This document shows positions 1 through 8,580 of a stretch of DNA of 64,000 nt, in pieces. The notes beneath the pieces are model-generated. The model was given only the letters and a program-made list of their open reading frames with translations. It had not been told where the DNA came from and did no database searches. Both the position numbers and the translations under genes were made by a program. This stretch comes from Lewinellaceae bacterium. Lineage in GTDB: Bacteria; Bacteroidota; Bacteroidia; Chitinophagales; Saprospiraceae. The first letter of the stretch is position 1. Each line of letters opens with the position of its first letter. Location: NCBI GenBank assembly GCA_020636405.1, contig JACJXW010000004.1:248001-312000 (forward strand). Reading direction: 5' to 3'.

Positions 1-16
1 AAAATATACCAAACAC

Positions 17-3000
17 ATGCGTTACTTCCTCTCCCTTGTTCTATGGCTCTTAGGTAGCCTTATCTACACCACATTTGCCCAATCCGGCGAACCTACCCTG
101 ATGCTGCGCCAGCCCTCGGCCAGTGAACAGCACATTGCCTTTGCCTACGCCAGCGACATATGGGTCGCGGACAAGGATGGCAGCCATCCCCGGCGGCTGA
201 CCGTGCACGAAGGGGTAGAATTGTATCCCGTCCTTTCTCCCGATGGCCAATGGGTGGCCTTTTCCGGCAATTACGATGGCAACCTTGACGTATATGTCGT
301 GTCGGTGCAGGGCGGCCCCCCCCGGCGGCTGACCTATCACCCCGGGCAGGATTTTGTGCGGGGATGGAATGGGCAGAAAATTTGGTTCTCTTCTTACCGC
401 GAGACTTTTTCCAACCGCTTTGCCCGTTTGTATGAGATCGGGCTTGAGGATAGCCAACCCCGGGCCTTACCCATGCCGGAGGCCCATCAGGGGAGCATTT
501 CTCCGGATGGGAAGTTTACCGCTTATATCAAAAATCCGGACCCAACAGAAAGTACGGGTACTTACCGCCCTTTCAAAGGGTATCGCGGGGGTAATGCACC
601 CCGGATCTGGATCTTCGACAATGCTTCTTATGAAGTAGAGGAAATCCCCCATGATGGTTCCGTCGATACCCGTCCGGTGTGGGCGGGCAATACGGTTTAC
701 TTTCTCTCAGACCGCAATGGGCGGACGAATGTATTCGCGTACAACCGGGAAACCAAAGAAGTGCAACAGGTGACCAGGCATCAGGATTACGATGTAAAAA
801 CCCTCCATTCCAATGGCACCGAGCTTACTTATGAGCAGGCGGGGCGCATTCACCGGTTGGCGCTCCGGGGGCGGGATTCTCAGGTATTGCCCATTTCCCT
901 GAATCCGGACCTGCCCACCCGGCGGGCCCGTTACGAAGACGGCGGTGAGCAGATCCGCAGTTTCCAGATCTCGCCTACCGGTAAACGAGCAGTGGTGGAA
1001 GCCCGGGGGGATATTTTTTCCATCCCTACTGATAAGGGAGATGTTCGCAACCTCACGGAAACTCCCGGTGTTTTCGAGCGCTTTCCCACCTGGTCGCCCG
1101 ACGGGCAGCACATTGCCTATTTCTCTGACGCCAGTGGCGAATACCAGCTGGTGATCAGTGGCCAGAAAGGCATGGAGGAACCTCGGGCCATTCCTATTGA
1201 AAACCCCACTTTTTTCCAGGATCCGGTTTGGTCGCCCGACAGTAAGAAGCTGCTCTTTTCCGATAAGGACTTCCGCCTTTACTGGCTGGATGTAGAAAGC
1301 CAGGCCCTGCATCAGATCGACTCCGATGTTTATTCGGCGCCGGAACAGTCCTTCCATGCCGGGTGGTCGCCCGACAGCAAATGGGCCACGTATTCCCGGA
1401 AGCTGGACAACCAGCTCAACGCCGTATTTGTCTATGAGTTGGCCAGCGGCAAGGCCCATCAGGTGACGGATGGCATGAGCCATGCTGATTTTCCTGCCTT
1501 CAGCCGCGATGGCAAGTACCTTTTCTTTGCCGCCAGCACCAATTATGGGCTCAATGCCGGTTGGCTGGATATGTCCAACTACGAGCGGGATGTGGTGAGC
1601 AGCCTGTACGCGGTAGTCCTTGGCAAGGACGAGCCTTCGCCATTCCTGCCGGAAAGCGATGAGGAGGGCGTTGCCGATGAGCAGCAGGCAGCGGAAGGCG
1701 CCGATGCCGATAAGAAGCCCGATGCGGAGAAATCCAAGGCCGATACGCCGTCCGTCCGCATTGACCTGGAAGGAATATTGGGCCGTATCGTTGCCCTTTC
1801 CACACCTCCCCGCGTCTATTCGGCCCTCAACGGTTCAGTAGAGGGCAAATTGTTATATCTGGAACAGGTGGATAATCAGCCCGGCTTCAAATTGCAATCC
1901 TTTGATATGAAGAAACAGGAGAGTGAGACGCTGATGGAAGGCCTTTTCGGGTATCAAGTGAGCGCCGATGGAAAGAAGCTGATCTATGCCGCCAATGGCA
2001 ATACCTATGGCATCGTCGATACCGGCAGCAAAGGTTCGGTGGGGGACGGAAAGCTCAATACCGGCGCTATGAAAGTATATGTGGATCCCCCCAGGGAATG
2101 GGAGCAGATATTCAAAGAAGTATGGCGCCTTGAGCGGGATTATTTCTATGTGGAGAACCTGCACGGAGTGGACTGGAAGGCGGTAAAGCAGAAATATGCA
2201 CCTTTCCTGCCTCATGTGGGCCACCGGGAGGACCTCAACTATCTTCTTTCGGAAATGATGGGGGAACTGGTAGTGGGGCACAACTACGTATCCGGAGGAG
2301 ATTTTCCGGATATTGAAACAGTCAATACCGGCTTACTCGGTGCAGATCTTGTGATCGAGAACGGCTACTATCGACTCAGCCGTATCTACAGTGGACTGAA
2401 CTGGAACCCGGGCTTTCGGGCCCCGCTCACCGAGCCCGGAGTGGACGTGAAGGCGGGGGATTACATTCTGGCCATTGATGGCGCCCCATTGAGTGGCGAG
2501 GAGAATATCTACCGCCGTTTTCGCAATACGGTGGGCAAACAGGTTGTCCTGACAGTCAATGCCCAACCAGGAATGCAAGGGGCCCGGCAGGTAACCGTTG
2601 TGCCGATCGATGACGATACGAACCTGCGCAATATGGCGTGGGTGGAAGGCAACCGAAAAAAGGTGGATGAAATGACTGGTGGCCGCGTGGCTTATGTCTA
2701 CCTGCCGAACACCGGCGGCGGCGGCTATACCTTTTTCAACCGATACTACTTCTCTCAACTGGGTAAGGAAGGGGTGATCATTGACGAGCGCTTCAACGGC
2801 GGCGGCTCCGCTGCCGACTATATCATAGACCTGCTCGACCGCGAATTGTTGAACCATTGGGGAACCCGTGCCGGAAAGGTGCAGAATACCCCTATGGCCG
2901 CCATCTTCGGCCCCAAGGCCATGATCATCAACGAATATGCCGCTTCAGGAGGTGACCTGCTGCCTTTCCTCTTCAGGGAAAAAGGCATGGGGCCTCTCAT

Positions 3001-3289
3001 CGGTAAACGCACCTTGGGTATCCTGGTAGGCATCTATTCCTATCCGGAACTCCTAGACGGGGGCGGGGCTACTGCCCCCCGCCTGGGCATCTTCAGCAAA
3101 ACCGGGGAATGGATCATCGAGAACGAAGGCGTTAGCCCTGATATCGAAGTGGAAATGATGCCCAAAGCGGTGATCGAGGGCAAGGACCCACAACTGGAGC
3201 GCGCCGTGGCGGAGATCATGAAGGAACTGCCCAAAACGCCGCGCCAGCAGGTGTCCAAGCCGGCCGGGCCGGATCGGGCGGTGGAGTAG
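17..3289 (+). CDS. Tricorn-type S41 family protease, secreted
   Basis: A 1090-residue protein with an N-terminal signal peptide (hydrophobic core at residues 5-20, cleavage near TFA-QS). It follows the tricorn protease plan: N-terminal beta-propeller repeats with TolB-like SPDG motifs (about residues 40-530), an acidic Ala/Lys/Asp-rich linker (about 555-590), a second propeller, a helical C1 domain with the GHNYV motif (candidate catalytic His755), a PDZ-like segment (about 800-880), and an S41 peptidase core with RFNGGG and AASGGD (candidate nucleophile Ser977). Tricorn enzymes cleave short peptides made by other proteases. Here the signal peptide points to a periplasmic or outer-surface role in peptide scavenging, which is inferred. 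The length matches the family (about 1050-1100). The gene begins 17 bases into the window, so its own promoter is not visible. Confidence 0.9.
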   Translation: MRYFLSLVLWLLGSLIYTTFAQSGEPTLMLRQPSASEQHIAFAYASDIWVADKDGSHPRRLTVHEGVELYPVLSPDGQWVAFSGNYDGNLDVYVVSVQGGPPRRLTYHPGQDFVRGWNGQKIWFSSYRETFSNRFARLYEIGLEDSQPRALPMPEAHQGSISPDGKFTAYIKNPDPTESTGTYRPFKGYRGGNAPRIWIFDNASYEVEEIPHDGSVDTRPVWAGNTVYFLSDRNGRTNVFAYNRETKEVQQVTRHQDYDVKTLHSNGTELTYEQAGRIHRLALRGRDSQVLPISLNPDLPTRRARYEDGGEQIRSFQISPTGKRAVVEARGDIFSIPTDKGDVRNLTETPGVFERFPTWSPDGQHIAYFSDASGEYQLVISGQKGMEEPRAIPIENPTFFQDPVWSPDSKKLLFSDKDFRLYWLDVESQALHQIDSDVYSAPEQSFHAGWSPDSKWATYSRKLDNQLNAVFVYELASGKAHQVTDGMSHADFPAFSRDGKYLFFAASTNYGLNAGWLDMSNYERDVVSSLYAVVLGKDEPSPFLPESDEEGVADEQQAAEGADADKKPDAEKSKADTPSVRIDLEGILGRIVALSTPPRVYSALNGSVEGKLLYLEQVDNQPGFKLQSFDMKKQESETLMEGLFGYQVSADGKKLIYAANGNTYGIVDTGSKGSVGDGKLNTGAMKVYVDPPREWEQIFKEVWRLERDYFYVENLHGVDWKAVKQKYAPFLPHVGHREDLNYLLSEMMGELVVGHNYVSGGDFPDIETVNTGLLGADLVIENGYYRLSRIYSGLNWNPGFRAPLTEPGVDVKAGDYILAIDGAPLSGEENIYRRFRNTVGKQVVLTVNAQPGMQGARQVTVVPIDDDTNLRNMAWVEGNRKKVDEMTGGRVAYVYLPNTGGGGYTFFNRYYFSQLGKEGVIIDERFNGGGSAADYIIDLLDRELLNHWGTRAGKVQNTPMAAIFGPKAMIINEYAASGGDLLPFLFREKGMGPLIGKRTLGILVGIYSYPELLDGGGATAPRLGIFSKTGEWIIENEGVSPDIEVEMMPKAVIEGKDPQLERAVAEIMKELPKTPRQQVSKPAGPDRAVE

Positions 3290-3343
3290 GGTAGGGTGCT
3301 TGAAAGGGCCAGGATGCATGGAATGGAAGGGCAGTAACTTTTA

Positions 3344-3392
3344 GTGTCCAGGAGAACTTTAGTCTCCTGGACACTGCCCCGTCTTTTTTTTT
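3344..3392 (+). terminator. Hairpin terminator after the tricorn gene
   Basis: A perfect 12-bp inverted repeat (GTGTCCAGGAGA at 3344 with its complement ending at 3374) around a 7-nt loop is followed by a run of about 10 T (3383-3392). This looks like an intrinsic terminator for the upstream tricorn gene. Confidence 0.7.
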
Positions 3393-3459
3393 AAAAATCT
3401 CCTCGCTGTCAGTCGAAGGAAAGCCCGTTCTGTCCCTTTTCTTTCCCACAAATTCCCCG

Positions 3460-3467
3460 TATCTTTG
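3460..3467 (+). promoter_or_regulatory. Bacteroidota -7 element upstream of trhO
   Basis: TATCTTTG matches the Bacteroidota -7 consensus TAnnTTTG. No clear TTG -33 element is visible at the right spacing. It would give a leader of about 110 nt that contains a small GGGC/GCCC hairpin inside outer TTGACA/TGTCAA arms (about 3510-3555). Confidence 0.45.
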
Positions 3468-3583
3468 CCCCCTGAAAAAATAAGTCCTGCTTTACTTCAG
3501 GGCTGGTACAGTTGACAGCAACGGGCAAACGCCCAACAAGCCTGCAACTTGTCAATTTTGCTTAACGTACCAAACCATTCGAA

Positions 3584-4630
3584 ATGCCGAGATTGTACAA
3601 CCTCGTCAATAGTGACGAGCTAAAGCGCCGTATGCTGGAGAGCGGCGAGGCGCGAACCACTCTTTCCTTTTACCGCTACCATCAGATCGAAGATCCGAAG
3701 CAGTTCCGCGATGAATTGTACCGGCGCTGGAGCAAGCTGGGCGTCTTCGGCCGCATCTATGTGGCCGGAGAAGGCGTCAACGGGCAGATCTCTGTGCCGG
3801 AGCATAACTTCGAAGCCTTCCGGCAGGATATGTACTCGATCCCCTGGCTGGACGGCGCCCGCCTGAACGTCGCGGTGGACGACGACGGCAAATCCTTCTA
3901 CAAGCTCAAGATCAAAGTGCGCGATAAGATCGTGGCCGACGGGCTGGATGATAAGAGCTTCGATGTGACGAAACGGGGCAAACACCTCAGCGCAGAGGAA
4001 GTGAACGAGCTGATGGAAAACCCGGATACCATCGTGGTTGACATGCGCAACCACTATGAAAGTGAAGTCGGCCATTTCGAGGGGGCCATCTGCCCGGATG
4101 TGGAAACTTTCCGCGAAGCCCTTCCCATTGTTGAGGAAATGCTGGAAGACAAGAAGGATCATCCCATTATCATGTACTGCACTGGCGGCATACGCTGCGA
4201 GAAGGCCAGCGCCTATTACCTGCACAAGGGTTTCGGTAAGGTTTTTATGATCGACGGCGGCATCATCGAATATGCCCGGCAGTGCCGCGAGAAGGGGTTG
4301 CCCATCAAGTTCCGGGGCAAAAACTTCGTCTTCGACGAGCGCATGGGCGAAAAGATCAGCGAGGAGGTCATCGCCCGCTGCCACCAGTGTGGCCAGCCCT
4401 GCGATACGCACATCAACTGCGCCAACGATGCCTGCCATATCCTCTTCATCCAATGCGAGGAGTGTGCAGAGCAATACCACCAATGCTGCTCCCAGAAGTG
4501 CAGCGACTTCATTCAGCTACCCGAGGAACAGCAGGAGGAGCTGCGGGGTAAGGTGGAGTTCAACGGGACGAAGTTTGGGAAAGGGAGGTATAAGGCCTTC
4601 CGGAAGGATGAGGAGTTGGTGCTGGAGTGA
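3584..4630 (+). CDS. trhO: tRNA uridine(34) hydroxylase TrhO (rhodanese domain)
   Basis: A 348-residue member of the TrhO/YceA (UPF0176) family, which makes 5-hydroxyuridine at position 34 of tRNAs. The N-terminal acylphosphatase-like domain holds the GRIYVAGEGVNGQ segment (about residues 56-68). A rhodanese domain follows, with the active-site loop YCTGGIRCEKAS (catalytic Cys199). The C-terminal tail is rich in Cys and His (CHQCGQPC, CANDACH, CEEC, CCSQKC) and probably binds zinc. The length is typical of the longer Bacteroidota form. The start has AACGTACCAAA 10 nt upstream and no Shine-Dalgarno. The gene is convergent with the next one, 13 bases away. Confidence 0.93.
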   Translation: MPRLYNLVNSDELKRRMLESGEARTTLSFYRYHQIEDPKQFRDELYRRWSKLGVFGRIYVAGEGVNGQISVPEHNFEAFRQDMYSIPWLDGARLNVAVDDDGKSFYKLKIKVRDKIVADGLDDKSFDVTKRGKHLSAEEVNELMENPDTIVVDMRNHYESEVGHFEGAICPDVETFREALPIVEEMLEDKKDHPIIMYCTGGIRCEKASAYYLHKGFGKVFMIDGGIIEYARQCREKGLPIKFRGKNFVFDERMGEKISEEVIARCHQCGQPCDTHINCANDACHILFIQCEECAEQYHQCCSQKCSDFIQLPEEQQEELRGKVEFNGTKFGKGRYKAFRKDEELVLE

Positions 4631-4643
4631 AAGAAGGGACAGG

Positions 4644-5201
4644 CTATACGATCAGCTCGTCCACTTTGAAGGCCATTCCCAATGCCTTAATATTAATCTC
4701 GTCGTCGAGCAAGTATAGTTCGCTGATCTTGTATCGGCCTTCGACTGGAGAATGATAAGCTTCGATCTCCCTTTTTTCAAGGTTGACGATCCAGCATTCC
4801 GGTACCTTCGCTGAAGCGTAAAGGGGAAGTTTAACTTCTTTATCATATTCCAGGGAGGAATCGGACACTTCAATGACCAGAAGGGCATCTTCGGCAGAAG
4901 GATGCATACTCGAATAATAATCGGTGGAAAACTTAACTATGGCTACATCCGGCTCCGGTTCAGAGTATCTGCTTAACCGGAGTGGGTTCTGGCCCCTGAT
5001 CAATACATCTGGGAGGTTCATTTTATTTAGAACCGCGACGATCTTATCGACACAACCAGCATGTTTACTGCCAATAGGGCTCATCTCAATAATTTTGCCG
5101 TCGATCAATTCCACCCGATCCTCCTTACCAAGGATGCCCGCCTCCGCCATTTTATAATATTCTTCGGCGGTAATTAATCGCTGTGCAAGTTTAACGGCCA
5201 T
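4644..5201 (-). CDS. Uma2 family (DUF820) putative nuclease
   Basis: A 185-residue protein with the Uma2/DUF820 restriction-endonuclease-like fold. The motif series is visible in order: ELIDGKIIEMSPIG (about residues 32-46), SEPEPDVAIVKF (about 80-91) and LLVIEVSDSSLEYD with KLPLYASAKVPECWIV (about 105-140), which supply the usual D-ExK-type residues. The family is abundant in cyanobacteria and Bacteroidota and its biological role is unsettled. No partner gene suggests a job here. The gene stands alone on the minus strand, with tesB 64 bp upstream in the same direction. Confidence 0.85.
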   Translation of the reverse strand: MAVKLAQRLITAEEYYKMAEAGILGKEDRVELIDGKIIEMSPIGSKHAGCVDKIVAVLNKMNLPDVLIRGQNPLRLSRYSEPEPDVAIVKFSTDYYSSMHPSAEDALLVIEVSDSSLEYDKEVKLPLYASAKVPECWIVNLEKREIEAYHSPVEGRYKISELYLLDDEINIKALGMAFKVDELIV

Positions 5202-5265
5202 GATAAATGATTGATCAATGAGTGATAAATATACAAAAAATAAGCGCTCCTGCGCATTTATGATA

Positions 5266-6120
5266 TCACACCGGCCGCATTAAACCCTCTTGCACTACGG
5301 ACGCCACCAACCTTCCCTCCTGGTCGAAAACACTACCCCGGGTGAAGCCCCTTGCCCCGGAAGCACTCGGGCTGTCGATGGCGTAGAGTAGCCAGTCGTC
5401 CATGCGGAAATCGCGGTGGAACCACATGCCGTGGTCGAGGCTGGCCAACTGGATATTGGCTCCGGCCACCTGGTCGCCATGGGGCAGCAGGGCGGTGGTC
5501 AGCAGGTTGTAATCGGAAGCGTAGGCCAGCACGGCCTGATGGGCGGTGTTGTCGTCCGGCATCTCGCCTTTGGTGCGCATCCAGACGTGGCGCTGGGGCT
5601 GCCGTTTGCCGGCAAGCATAGGGTGTACCCGCTCCACCGGGCGGAACTCGATGGGGTGGTCGATCTCCAGGAAACGGCGGATGTTTTCCGGCAGCTTGGC
5701 GCCAAATTCTTCAACCAGCTGGTCCCAGCTCATCAGCCCGTCGGGTGGCGTTACGTTGGGCATGCTGATCTGGTGGTCGAAGCCCTCCTGTTTTTTCTGA
5801 AAAGAAGCGGACATATTGAAGATGGCCTGCCCCTTCTGAATGGCCTTGATGCGCCGGGTGGTAAAGCTGCCCCCGTCGCGGATGCGGTCCACCTCGAAGA
5901 CAATGGGCAGCTCGATATCGCCGGGCAGAATGAAGTAGGCGTGGAGGGAGTGTACCATCCGTCCTTCCGGTACTGTGTGGATGGCCGCCTGCAGGGCCTG
6001 GGCTAGCACCTGCCCTCCGAAAACGCGCTGGCTGCCGACGCTGCGGCTTTGCCCTCTGAATATATTCTCTTCGATGGCCTCCAGGTTGAGCAGGCCGAGC
6101 AATTCTCGGATGTTTTTCAT
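5266..6120 (-). CDS. tesB: Acyl-CoA thioesterase II
   Basis: A 284-residue double-hotdog thioesterase that hydrolyses acyl-CoA to free fatty acid and CoA. The N-terminal hotdog carries the RGQSRSVGSQRVFGGQVLAQ region (about residues 22-41). The C-terminal hotdog carries LASLDHGMWFH (catalytic Asp of the TesB triad), DDWLLYAIDSPSA and VASVVQEGLMRP (catalytic Gln). The length matches E. coli TesB (286). No membrane segment or signal is present, so it is cytoplasmic. It is divergent from the TMTC-like gene across a 160-bp region. The Uma2 gene follows 64 bp downstream and may be cotranscribed. Confidence 0.92.
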   Translation of the reverse strand: MKNIRELLGLLNLEAIEENIFRGQSRSVGSQRVFGGQVLAQALQAAIHTVPEGRMVHSLHAYFILPGDIELPIVFEVDRIRDGGSFTTRRIKAIQKGQAIFNMSASFQKKQEGFDHQISMPNVTPPDGLMSWDQLVEEFGAKLPENIRRFLEIDHPIEFRPVERVHPMLAGKRQPQRHVWMRTKGEMPDDNTAHQAVLAYASDYNLLTTALLPHGDQVAGANIQLASLDHGMWFHRDFRMDDWLLYAIDSPSASGARGFTRGSVFDQEGRLVASVVQEGLMRPV

Positions 6121-6280
6121 GGCGGGAAGTTATGGTTTTATCTTTCCTTAACAATTATTTTCCCGGAAGGCATTACCGGAAGTCCTGAAAAAATCAATAT
6201 TTTGGTTCATCAGGAGCAGGCGGAGAAAAGAGACGCTCTGTTTTCCTAGTCACAACGTACCAAATCCCTTTTCCGGATTT

Positions 6281-8308
6281 ATGTCAAAACGAACAAAGAA
6301 GGCGAAGAAGGCTACGGCGGCTCCTTCAACCGGGGCGGCGGCTACAGCTAAAGGATTTCCTGCCTGGTTCAGCAACAAGCGGTGGGTAGCGGGAGGGCTT
6401 TTTGCGCTCAGCTTTTTGCTCTATGCCAATACCCTGACGCACGATTACGCCCTGGATGACGCCATTGTCATCTACAACAATATGTTCGTGGAAGATGGAC
6501 TGTCGGGCATTCCCGGTATTTTAACCAAAGATACCTTCTATGGCTTTTTCAAAGAAGAAGGCAAGGCAAGCCTGGTGGCCGGCGGCCGTTACCGGCCGCT
6601 CACCCTGGTGCTCTTTGCCCTGGAGGTGCAACTTTTTGGCAAGAGCCCACTGGTGGGCCATCTCGTCAATGGCTTGCTCTACGGCCTGACGACGGTGGTG
6701 CTGTACCTCTTGCTGCTGAAGTTTTTCCGCCCTTCCCAGGGGCAGGGGCGCGCTTTTTTTATTGCTTTGGCCACTAGCCTGTTGTTTGCAGTGCACCCCA
6801 TTCATACCGAAGTGGTGGCCAATATCAAGGGGCGGGACGAGATCGTGGCCCTGCTGGGCAGCCTGGCGGCTCTTTACTATTCCTTTCGCGCCTACATGGA
6901 AAATAAGCCGGTGTTGAATATTGTCGTGGGCCTGGTGTTTTTCCTGGGGTTAATGTCGAAAGAAAATTCCATTACCTTTCTGGCGGTGGTACCGATGGCC
7001 TTCTATTTCTTTACCAAAGCGAGCCCGGGGGTGATCGTTCGACAGGTATCGCCCTTTGCAATTGCGGCGGTTGTTTTTCTGGCCATTCGCTTTTCGGTGC
7101 TGGGGTTTGGCCTGAGCGAGCCGACAATGGAGATGATGAATAACCCCTTCGTCAAGCTCGAAGGCAACCAGTATGTGGCATTTACGGGAGGAGAACGCCT
7201 GGCAACAGTTTTTTACACCTTGGGGAAATACATTCAACTGCTGGTTTTTCCCTATATCCTGACGCATGATTATTACCCTCGCCAAATCGGAGTGATGACT
7301 TTTGGGGACTGGGGAGCCTGGTTAAGCCTGGTGGCGTATGTCGCCCTGCTGGTTTACGCGTTGCGCCAGCTGCCGAAAAAGGACCCGATGAGTTTCGCCA
7401 TCCTCTACTATCTGGCCACGCTTTCGATTGTTTCCAACCTGCTGTTCCCGGTGGGCACCCACATGGCGGAGCGTCTGATGTTTATGCCCTCCGTTGGATT
7501 CTGCCTGGCGCTGGCCATTCTGGGCTACCGTTGGGTTGCTACCCGGGTAGCGAAAGGGAAGGCCCCGGCTTTCGATCAGCTTAAGCCTGCCCTGGCGGTA
7601 TTGGCCTTTGTCGCTTTGGCCTATTCCGTTCGTACGGTACTGCGCAATCCGGCATGGAAGGACAACTATACCCTGTTCACTACAGATATTCAATACTCCC
7701 CCAACAGTGCCAAACTGCGTAACGCAGTGGGGGGTGAACTGCTCACCCAGTCGCTGTCCGTTCAGGATGCCAACCAGAGGCGAAACATGGCCAGCCAGGC
7801 TGTGGAACACCTGCAGCAAGCCCTGCGTATTCACCCGAACTATAAAAATGCGTATCTTTTACTCGGAAATGCCTACAACTACCTGCAGGAATACGATAGA
7901 TCTATAGAAGCCTACAAGGGGGCGCTATCCATTGACCCCAATTACGAAGAGGCCCGGCGCAATATGGGGATTACTTATAAGGACGCCGGAAAATTCTTTG
8001 GTGAACAGCAGAATGACCTGAACCGGGCGATCCGCTATCTGGAACAGGCCAGAGAAATTATGCCCAATGAATACGAGGTGCTGCGCCTGCTGGGCGTTGC
8101 CCACGGCATCCGGGGTGATAGGGTGGAGGCAATGGAGTACTTTACTTTGGCTACCCAATCCGACCCCAATAACGCCAGAGGCTGGTACGACCTGGGCACT
8201 GCTCATTACAACCTGGGTAACAACGGCCTGGGTGCCCAGTATCGCCAGAAGGCTTTTGAGATGGACCCCAGCCTGAGGGCGGGCACGGAGCAGGAGGGAG
8301 GGGAGTAG
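6281..8308 (+). CDS. TMTC-like membrane protein with C-terminal TPR repeats
   Basis: A 675-residue protein with a basic, Ala/Lys-rich N terminus, about ten transmembrane helices (residues 30-460) and several TPR units (about 505-660). The membrane part resembles the TMTC/DUF1736 GT-C glycosyltransferases: YALDDAIVIYNN near the first loop gives the acidic pair typical of dolichyl-phosphate sugar-dependent enzymes, and FAVHPIHTEVVANIKGRDE is the hallmark second motif. TMTC proteins O-mannosylate secreted proteins in animals. A role in glycosylating envelope or type IX cargo proteins here is inferred from the family. The start has AACGTACCAAA 16 nt upstream. A microsatellite follows directly after the stop. 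Confidence 0.8.
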   Translation: MSKRTKKAKKATAAPSTGAAATAKGFPAWFSNKRWVAGGLFALSFLLYANTLTHDYALDDAIVIYNNMFVEDGLSGIPGILTKDTFYGFFKEEGKASLVAGGRYRPLTLVLFALEVQLFGKSPLVGHLVNGLLYGLTTVVLYLLLLKFFRPSQGQGRAFFIALATSLLFAVHPIHTEVVANIKGRDEIVALLGSLAALYYSFRAYMENKPVLNIVVGLVFFLGLMSKENSITFLAVVPMAFYFFTKASPGVIVRQVSPFAIAAVVFLAIRFSVLGFGLSEPTMEMMNNPFVKLEGNQYVAFTGGERLATVFYTLGKYIQLLVFPYILTHDYYPRQIGVMTFGDWGAWLSLVAYVALLVYALRQLPKKDPMSFAILYYLATLSIVSNLLFPVGTHMAERLMFMPSVGFCLALAILGYRWVATRVAKGKAPAFDQLKPALAVLAFVALAYSVRTVLRNPAWKDNYTLFTTDIQYSPNSAKLRNAVGGELLTQSLSVQDANQRRNMASQAVEHLQQALRIHPNYKNAYLLLGNAYNYLQEYDRSIEAYKGALSIDPNYEEARRNMGITYKDAGKFFGEQQNDLNRAIRYLEQAREIMPNEYEVLRLLGVAHGIRGDRVEAMEYFTLATQSDPNNARGWYDLGTAHYNLGNNGLGAQYRQKAFEMDPSLRAGTEQEGGE

Positions 8309-8505
8309 GTGTTGGGATGTGGGGATGTTGGGATGTTGGGACGTTGGGATGTGGGGATGTTGGGACGTGGGGACGTTGGGATGTTGGGATGTTAACGTCC
8401 AAACCTCCAAACGATGGGACGTTGGGATGTGGGGACGTTAACGTCCAAACGTCCAAACGTCCCCACATCCAAACCTCCAAACCTCCAAACCTCCAAACCT
8501 CCTTC
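8309..8505 (+). repeat. Octamer microsatellite with inverted halves
   Basis: Roughly ten copies of an 8-mer close to GGGATGTT/GGGACGTT run from 8311 to about 8393, then AACGTCCAAACCTCCAAAC, a short return to the direct form (8413-8439), then about eight copies of the opposite-strand form (CTCCAAAC/GTCCAAAC) to 8505. The halves are complementary, so a long imperfect hairpin can form. The array starts right after the TPR gene stop and ends 75 bp before the next gene. Confidence 0.9.
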
Positions 8506-8580
8506 AGGGACTAGGGAAGTATAAATGCCGAAGCAATAGAACACCAACACCCGATCGAAGAACACACAAAAATTTAGGCC

